DNA of 22,337 nt from an uncultured Sutterella sp. Its GTDB lineage: Bacteria; Pseudomonadota; Gammaproteobacteria; Burkholderiales; Burkholderiaceae_F. Shown in pieces: positions 17,871-22,337 of this stretch. Each line of letters opens with the position of its first letter. The stretch's first letter is position 1. A program made the position numbers and the translations under genes. The stretch is taken from assembly GCA_900770335.1 (NCBI GenBank), contig CAAGKD010000129.1:1-22337 (forward strand). Direction: 5' to 3'. Below the pieces are notes generated by a model that saw only the letters and a program-made list of their open reading frames with translations, searched no databases and was not told the DNA's origin.

Positions 17871-18791
17871 ATGCTGAGATACTTCATCAAAAGACTCCTC
17901 GGAATGATCCCCACGCTCATCATCGTGGCGATCTGCGTGTTCTTCTTCATCCACCTGCTCCCGGGCGACCCCGCGCGCCTCGCGGCCGGCCCCGAGGCCG
18001 ACGAGGCGACCGTCGAGATGATCCGTCACAGCCTCGGCCTCGACCGCTCGATTCCGGAGCAGTTCATGCACTTCGTCGCGGGCGCCGTCCAGGGCGACTT
18101 TGGCATCTCGATCCGCTCGCAGCGCCCGGTGATCCAGGAGATCGGCGAGCGCTTCGGGCCGACCCTCTGGCTCACGCTCACGTCGATGGTCTGGTCCGTC
18201 GTCTTCGGCCTCGTGATCGGCGTCATCTCCGCGGTCTTCCGCAACAAGTGGCCCGACCGCCTCGGCATGACGCTCGCCGTCTCGGGCATCTCCTTCCCGG
18301 CCTTCGCGCTCGGCATCCTGCTCATGGAGATCTTCTCCGTCGAGCTCGGATGGCTGCCGACCGTGGGCGCCGCGTCCTGGAAGCACTACATCCTCCCGTC
18401 GATCACCTTGGGCGCGGCCGTCGCGGCCGTCATGGCCCGCTTCACGCGCGCGTCCTTCGTCGAGGTGCTCCATGACGACTACATCCGCACCGCCCGCGCC
18501 AAGGGCGTGACGGAGACGAAGATCGTCGTCAAACATGCCCTGAGGAACGCCCTCATCCCCGTCGTCACGATGATGGGCCTGCAGTTCGGCTTTCTCCTGG
18601 GCGGCTCGATCGTCGTCGAGAAGGTCTTCAACTGGCCCGGCATGGGGCGCCTGCTCGTCGACGCGGTCGACATGCGCGACTACCCCGTGATCCAGGCGAG
18701 CGTGCTGCTCTTCTCGCTCGAGTTCATCGTGATCAACCTCGTCGTCGACGTGCTCTACGGCTGGATCAACCCGTCGATCCGCTACAAGTGA
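17871..18791 (+). CDS. gsiC: Glutathione ABC importer, permease subunit GsiC
   Basis: The 306-aa inner-membrane permease is identical in length to E. coli GsiC. It has about six membrane helices, the MLRYFIKRLLGMIPTLIIV N-terminus and LLPGDPARLAAGPEA typical of DppB/GsiC-type permeases, and the EAA-like loop at residues 206-230 (RTARAKGVTETKIVVKHALR) that docks on the ATPase. The closing segment DVLYGWINPSIRYK is also typical. It pairs with GsiD to form the channel. It lies 90 bp after gsiB, with a hairpin in the gap. Confidence 0.94.
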   Translation: MLRYFIKRLLGMIPTLIIVAICVFFFIHLLPGDPARLAAGPEADEATVEMIRHSLGLDRSIPEQFMHFVAGAVQGDFGISIRSQRPVIQEIGERFGPTLWLTLTSMVWSVVFGLVIGVISAVFRNKWPDRLGMTLAVSGISFPAFALGILLMEIFSVELGWLPTVGAASWKHYILPSITLGAAVAAVMARFTRASFVEVLHDDYIRTARAKGVTETKIVVKHALRNALIPVVTMMGLQFGFLLGGSIVVEKVFNWPGMGRLLVDAVDMRDYPVIQASVLLFSLEFIVINLVVDVLYGWINPSIRYK

Positions 18792-18799
18792 CGCCGCTT

Positions 18800-18825
18800 C
18801 CGGAGGCGCCTTCGGGAGCCTCCGG
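18800..18825 (+). other. Hairpin in the gsiC-gsiD gap
   Basis: CCGGAGGC (18800-18807) and GCCTCCGG (18818-18825) form a perfect 8-bp stem around a 10-base loop. It starts nine bases after the gsiC stop, has no T-run, and is the third intercistronic hairpin of this operon. Confidence 0.6.
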
Positions 18826-18855
18826 CCAAAACCCAACCGTTTCGGAACCAAAGAA

Positions 18856-19758
18856 ATGAGTACCTCAACCGCAGTGGATCCGCGCATCGCGCGCTCGAAC
18901 GACGCGCTGCGCACGCCGATGGGCGAGTTCTGGCGCAAGTTCAGAAAGCAGCCCGTGGCCATGGCCTCGGCCTTCTTCGTTCTCTTCCTCATCGCCGTCG
19001 CCGTGCTCGGGCCGATGATCACCCCGTACGACCCGGAGAACTACTTCGACTACGACATGCTCAACGAGGGGCCGTCCGCGGCGCACTGGTTCGGCGTCGA
19101 CGCGCTCGGACGCGACATCTTCTCGCGCATCGTCGCGGGCACGCGCATCTCGCTCGTGTGCGGCTTCACGTCGGTCTTCGCGGGCGCCGTGATCGGCACG
19201 GTCCTCGGCCTCATCGCGGGCTTCTACGAGGGGTGGGCGGACCGCGTCATCATGCGCATCTCGGACGTGCTCTTCGCCTTCCCGGGCATCCTCCTCGCGA
19301 TCGGCATCGTGGCGATCCTGGGCGGCGGCATGCTCAACGTCGTCGCAGCCGTGGCGATCTTCTCGATTCCGGCCTTCGCCCGCCTCGTGCGCGCGAACGT
19401 GCTCTCGCTCAAGACCCAGACCTACGTCGAGGCCGCAAGAAGCCTCGGCATCAGCGACTCGATGCTCCTCTTGAGGCACATCCTCCCGGGCACGATCTCG
19501 GTGATCCTCGTCTATCTCTCGATGCGCATCGGCACGTCGATCATCACGGCCGCGTCGCTCTCCTTCCTCGGCCTCGGCGCGCAGCCGCCGATGCCCGAAT
19601 GGGGCGCGATGCTCAATGAAGCCCGCGCGGACCTCCTGACGGCCCCGCACGCGGCGATCTTCCCGGTGATCGCGATCTTCCTCACGGTGCTCGCGTTCAA
19701 CCTCCTGGGCGACGGCCTGCGCGACGCGCTTGACCCGAAGGTGGATACGAACCGGTAA
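18856..19758 (+). CDS. gsiD: Glutathione ABC importer, permease subunit GsiD
   Basis: The 300-aa inner-membrane permease compares with 303 aa for E. coli GsiD. After a cytoplasmic N-terminus and the first helix (MASAFFVLFLIAVAVLGPM) it has the DppC/GsiD-type HWFGVDALGRDIFSRIVAGTRISL segment, the EAA loop at 192-214 (VEAARSLGISDSMLLLRHILPG) and SLSFLGLGAQPPMPEWGAML near the end. It completes the gsiABCD set in the same gene order as in E. coli. No good ribosome site is visible before ATG 18856, only the A-rich CCAAAGAA. A long hairpin follows. Confidence 0.94.
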   Translation: MSTSTAVDPRIARSNDALRTPMGEFWRKFRKQPVAMASAFFVLFLIAVAVLGPMITPYDPENYFDYDMLNEGPSAAHWFGVDALGRDIFSRIVAGTRISLVCGFTSVFAGAVIGTVLGLIAGFYEGWADRVIMRISDVLFAFPGILLAIGIVAILGGGMLNVVAAVAIFSIPAFARLVRANVLSLKTQTYVEAARSLGISDSMLLLRHILPGTISVILVYLSMRIGTSIITAASLSFLGLGAQPPMPEWGAMLNEARADLLTAPHAAIFPVIAIFLTVLAFNLLGDGLRDALDPKVDTNR

Positions 19759-19805
19759 GGGCGGATGATTCGGAGGGCGGAGACGCCTCTTCGATGTGCG
19801 CTTCG

Positions 19806-19839
19806 GAAGGGCCTGCGGGAGAGATCCTGCGGGCTCTTC
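19806..19839 (+). terminator. Probable terminator of the gsi operon
   Basis: A stem of about 15 bp, including three G-U pairs (19806-19820 with 19825-19839), closes on a GAGA loop 47 bases after the gsiD stop. The T-tail is poor (TTCGATCG), so ending may be incomplete or Rho-assisted. Confidence 0.55.
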
Positions 19840-19863
19840 GATCGTCCGGATCCTCAAAAGTTG

Positions 19864-19893
19864 TTGCTCGCACGCCGATAATTTCTGTATACA
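19864..19893 (+). promoter_or_regulatory. Candidate sigma-70 promoter of cas9
   Basis: TTGCTC (19864-19869), 18 bases, then TATACA (19888-19893), in a markedly AT-rich patch (about 19855-19935) of an otherwise GC-rich window. Directly downstream are a perfect 10-bp palindrome GATTCGAATC (19900-19909) and an 8-bp direct repeat ACAGGCAT (19891-19898 and 19915-19922), possible binding sites for a regulator. A second -10-like TACAAT lies at 19926-19931. A start near 19900 would give a leader of about 140 bases. Confidence 0.45.
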
Positions 19894-20040
19894 GGCATTG
19901 ATTCGAATCTTGAGACAGGCATCAATACAATTACAGGGTCCACCTGCCTCTGCCAGGCGTCAGAGTCGCCGCTTCCGGACGGATTCAACCCCGTCTTCGC
20001 TTCCCTGACCGCCCGCTGTCGCACGTTCCGAGAGTTGCTC

Positions 20041-22335
20041 ATGTCCGAAAAGAAAACCATCTGCCTGCCCGTTGGCATTGACCTTGGCGCCCGCAACACC
20101 GGCGTCTTCATCGCCCCGTTCGTCGCCTGCGAATCCCCAGCCTTCGACCTCGATCACTGCGTCGCAGCGACCATCGTCATGCCGCCGGATGACAAGATGA
20201 CGTACTCGCAGACGAACAGGACGGCCGTTCGGCATCGTCTGCGCGGCAACCGCAGGTTCGATCTCGCCCGAAGACTTCTCGAGCTCGTCACCCGGGAGCA
20301 GCTCCGCAAGCGTTCGATCGAGGCTTCCGAACTCGAGATGAAGCGCCTTCGAGAGGCGACGGGCGGGCTTCTGCGTCGCCGCGGCTATTCGCGACTTGAA
20401 AGCGAGACTGATCTTTCCGTCCTGGTGGACGCCGATCCCTCGCTCTTCGCCGAAAACGAAACCCTGGGAAAGTACTTCCAAAGCTCGGCGCGCCCGCTTG
20501 ATCTGCAGTGGGAGGACCTGACGGAGGATCTTCTGCGCGTCAAGGCGTTCCGCGATGAATCGGATTCGCGGACGTTCAAATCCGACCTCACTGCGGAAAA
20601 GCGCGACAAGGATGCGATCAAGACCGCCCTCGCGGCGCTCAAGGCCCTCAAGGAGGATGCGGACAGCCTGCTCTCGCAGGAGCTGATGGGGCACAAGCAT
20701 CGCTCCGAGTACCTGAAGGCCATCCGCGAGGACATCCTGCGGGGGGATTCGAGGTTGCTCCCCTTGGTCAGGGCCTTCGACGGCGAGGAGGCGCTTTTCC
20801 GGCTGATCGGCAACGTGTCGAACCTTCAGCTTCGCGCACTGCGCTGGTACTTCAACTCCGTCGACATGGCGTCGGGAGACCGCTGGGACCCGAAGCGCCT
20901 GCAGTCCGTTCTCGTGCGCGCCTTCCGGTACTTCCACCCTGATGAAGCGGCAAAGCAGCGCATCCGTTCGGTCATCACCGAGCTTGAGGGATCCTCCGAC
21001 ATCGTCGCAACGCTCTGCTCCATGGATCCGGAGCGCACCATCCCGCCCTACGAGGACCAGAACAACCGCCGCCCTCCGGAAGACCAGACGCTCTATCTCT
21101 GCCCGGGAAAGCTCACCGAGCGTTTTGGCGACCGGTGGACCGTCTGGAGCGACAGGCTCGAGCATGCGAGCCCCGGCATCGCGGAGGGTCTTGACGAGAT
21201 CCTGGCCCGCCCGGACCGCAAGTCCCGTCTGAAATCCGCCGGATCGGCCCAGCTCCCGCTGCGCGCCTACCGTTGCGCGTACGTACTTCAGCGCGCCTTT
21301 GACCGCTCGAAGCTTCATGACCCGTTCGCGCTTCGCGCGCTGGCTGCGAAGCGCCTTCACGGCATTGAGCAGGAGCGACGGCTTGACGGCCTTGCTGGCG
21401 TCCTGGGCAGCCAGCACGTCGATGAGTTCCTCGAGTGCGCCAGACTCTACTACGCGGACGCCGCTGATGCGCGCGTCGGCCTCTGGATGCCCGAGACGAG
21501 CAGGGTGGTCGAGAAGTCCGGGATCCATCCGCCCATGAAGAAGCACGTGCTCAAAATCCTCGTTGCGAACGTGCTGCAGGTGTCCGAGGACCTCAGCGAC
21601 GCCTTCATCAATGACGTCTGGAGCGGCGTGAAGGTCAAGGGACGCAGCACGGTCCGCTCCAGCTGCATGGCGATCGAATCCTTCCGCAAGACCGTCGGCG
21701 GAGACTTCAACCGCCTGTTGCAGGAGGCGCGCCTTCACCAGTCCCAGGGGAAGAAGCCCACCGCCGAGGAGAAGAAGCTCCTCGCGATCGATGCCAGGAC
21801 TCAGGAGACCGCGTCGGTCATCGCCCGCACGCTCGGCCTCAGCGACGCCCAGATGGCGAAGTTCGCGAACCCCTACTCGCTCGCCCAGCTCTACACCCTG
21901 ATCGAGACGGAACCCGACGGCTTCACCTCCGTCACGCTCGCCGCGCATCGGGAGACCGCCTGGCGCACGACGACGACCGGCGCCGATGGGGAGTCCCTGA
22001 GCGCAGCCCGCGCCTCACGGCTGCCCGCGGACGCTGCGAGGCCCTTCGACGGCGTCATCCGCCGCCTCATCGATCGCACCTCCTGGGAGATAGCGAAGAT
22101 CGTGGCGGATGTCGTGCGCGGGCAGTCCGGCCTGCGCGACGGCGTCATCCGCATTCCGATCCTTGTCGAGGAGAACAGGTTCGAGTTCTCCGCGTCTCTC
22201 GCCGAACTCAAGAAAAACGGCTCTTCCGACTTTTTGGGGAAAGGACAGTTTGTCGGCCCCTCGGCAGAGGGCGGAAACAGCTTCTCGTTGAGGGATTCGC
22301 ACTGCTCCATCTTTAATTACCAAAATCGAGCCTAA
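20041..22335 (+). CDS. cas9: Cas9, type II-B-like, interrupted after RuvC-II
   Basis: Cas9 is the RNA-guided DNA endonuclease of type II CRISPR systems. The start is ATG 20041 (GAGAG six bases upstream), not the TTG at 20035. Visible parts: RuvC-I VGIDLGARNTGVF with catalytic D14; arginine-rich bridge helix at about 60-82 (RTAVRHRLRGNRRFDLARRL); a type II-B-like LRRRGYSRLE at 111-120; a long helical recognition lobe; and RuvC-II IPILVEENRFEF from residue 705, with E710 the likely catalytic Glu. Type II-B proteins run to about 1370-1630 aa; this frame stops at 764. Genuine Cas9 sequence ends at residue 726 (base 22218). The last 38 residues are encoded by what looks like an ISL3-family end. 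HNH, RuvC-III and the PAM-interacting domain are absent from the window, so the fragment could not cut both strands. No cas1, cas2, cas4, array or tracrRNA is recognisable here. Confidence 0.9.
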   Translation: MSEKKTICLPVGIDLGARNTGVFIAPFVACESPAFDLDHCVAATIVMPPDDKMTYSQTNRTAVRHRLRGNRRFDLARRLLELVTREQLRKRSIEASELEMKRLREATGGLLRRRGYSRLESETDLSVLVDADPSLFAENETLGKYFQSSARPLDLQWEDLTEDLLRVKAFRDESDSRTFKSDLTAEKRDKDAIKTALAALKALKEDADSLLSQELMGHKHRSEYLKAIREDILRGDSRLLPLVRAFDGEEALFRLIGNVSNLQLRALRWYFNSVDMASGDRWDPKRLQSVLVRAFRYFHPDEAAKQRIRSVITELEGSSDIVATLCSMDPERTIPPYEDQNNRRPPEDQTLYLCPGKLTERFGDRWTVWSDRLEHASPGIAEGLDEILARPDRKSRLKSAGSAQLPLRAYRCAYVLQRAFDRSKLHDPFALRALAAKRLHGIEQERRLDGLAGVLGSQHVDEFLECARLYYADAADARVGLWMPETSRVVEKSGIHPPMKKHVLKILVANVLQVSEDLSDAFINDVWSGVKVKGRSTVRSSCMAIESFRKTVGGDFNRLLQEARLHQSQGKKPTAEEKKLLAIDARTQETASVIARTLGLSDAQMAKFANPYSLAQLYTLIETEPDGFTSVTLAAHRETAWRTTTTGADGESLSAARASRLPADAARPFDGVIRRLIDRTSWEIAKIVADVVRGQSGLRDGVIRIPILVEENRFEFSASLAELKKNGSSDFLGKGQFVGPSAEGGNSFSLRDSHCSIFNYQNRA
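22211..22218 (+). repeat. Predicted target-site duplication (one copy)
   Basis: AGAAAAAC directly precedes the GGCTCTTCC end. ISL3 elements usually duplicate 8 bp of target. If the insertion is real, the same eight bases should appear again where the cas9 sequence resumes beyond the contig edge. Inference only. Confidence 0.35.
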
Positions 22336-22337
22336 CG
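22219..22337 (-). mobile_element. End of an ISL3-family insertion sequence inside cas9 (cut by contig end)
   Basis: From 22219 the sequence turns from Cas9 to GGCTCTTCC... with CAGTTTG at 22246-22252. The outer 34 bases match the right end of the ISL3 remnant at 4546-4579 in reverse complement, at identical spacing (19 of 34 identical: eight of the first nine and all of the last seven). This orients the element on the minus strand with its transposase 3' end facing cas9. GC content falls to about half here. A contig end inside a multi-copy element is what short-read assembly would give. An alternative, an adapter-derived chimera, is weaker because of the match to the 4.55-kb element. Confidence 0.68.
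22313..22336 (-). CDS. Last codons of the ISL3 transposase (partial)
   Basis: On the minus strand a frame entering from the contig edge reads VRLDFGN and then a TAA at 22313-22315, 94 bases from the outer end of the element. ISL3 transposases commonly finish with a GK-LxLDL-like tail, and the remnant at 4.5 kb has GKPGLDK at the matching place. Only seven codons are visible, so this rests mostly on position. Confidence 0.35.
   Translation of the reverse strand, partial: VRLDFGN

Noticed and set aside
19960..21948. A 662-codon minus-strand frame opposite cas9
   Set aside because: Same type of composition shadow; the plus strand carries clear Cas9 motifs and the minus product has no recognisable family.
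22220..22231. GCTCTTCCGACT resembles the Illumina adapter end GCTCTTCCGATCT, so cas9 might simply be joined to adapter
   Set aside because: The match breaks after ten bases, the adapter bases expected before it are missing, and the 34-bp layout matches the ISL3 end at 4546-4579 instead. It is kept only as a weaker alternative.

Overview
The window is GC-rich, densely packed and looks like one short-read assembly contig rather than a cut from a finished genome. Bases 1-21 are an untrimmed Illumina adapter, and the last ~119 bases look like the end of an insertion sequence, a repeat of the kind that breaks assemblies. Gene content and order (cysS, a secreted TPR protein, two cyclophilins and lpxH; gsiABCD; a type II-B-like Cas9) suggest a Betaproteobacterium, most likely a gut Sutterellaceae member (Sutterella or Parasutterella type). 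That placement is inference from gene content; no 16S gene is present.

Region 1 (1-4600): the 3' end of an unidentified gene, a PflX-type radical SAM enzyme and a RarD/EamA permease on the minus strand, then about 960 bp without a convincing gene. That stretch holds a 10-C tract and a perfect 24-bp palindrome. It is followed by a secreted amino-acid-binding protein with no permease beside it and a decayed ISL3-family insertion sequence.

Region 2 (4600-14250): housekeeping genes. These are tRNA-Ser(UGA), accA and cysS on the minus strand; divergently a TPR lipid/periplasm-type protein, a periplasmic and a cytoplasmic cyclophilin and lpxH (lipid A synthesis); then a fumarylacetoacetase-fold hydratase, a second RarD permease and an M20 amidohydrolase.

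Region 3 (14100-19840): a complete four-gene ABC importer. Gene order, protein lengths and the binding-protein sequence match the glutathione importer gsiABCD. It is preceded by a near-perfect sigma-54 promoter, has a hairpin in each of its three intergenic gaps, and ends in a long hairpin.

Region 4 (19860-22337): an AT-rich promoter region and the first ~726 codons of a type II-B-like Cas9 (RuvC-I, arginine-rich bridge helix, recognition lobe, RuvC-II). Directly after RuvC-II the Cas9 sequence stops and a GGCTCTTCC end begins. Its outer 34 bp match the right end of the decayed ISL3 element near 4.55 kb, at the same spacing. The best reading is that this Cas9 gene is interrupted by an ISL3-family insertion. 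HNH, RuvC-III and the PAM-interacting part, the cas1/cas2/cas4 genes and the array are not in the window.
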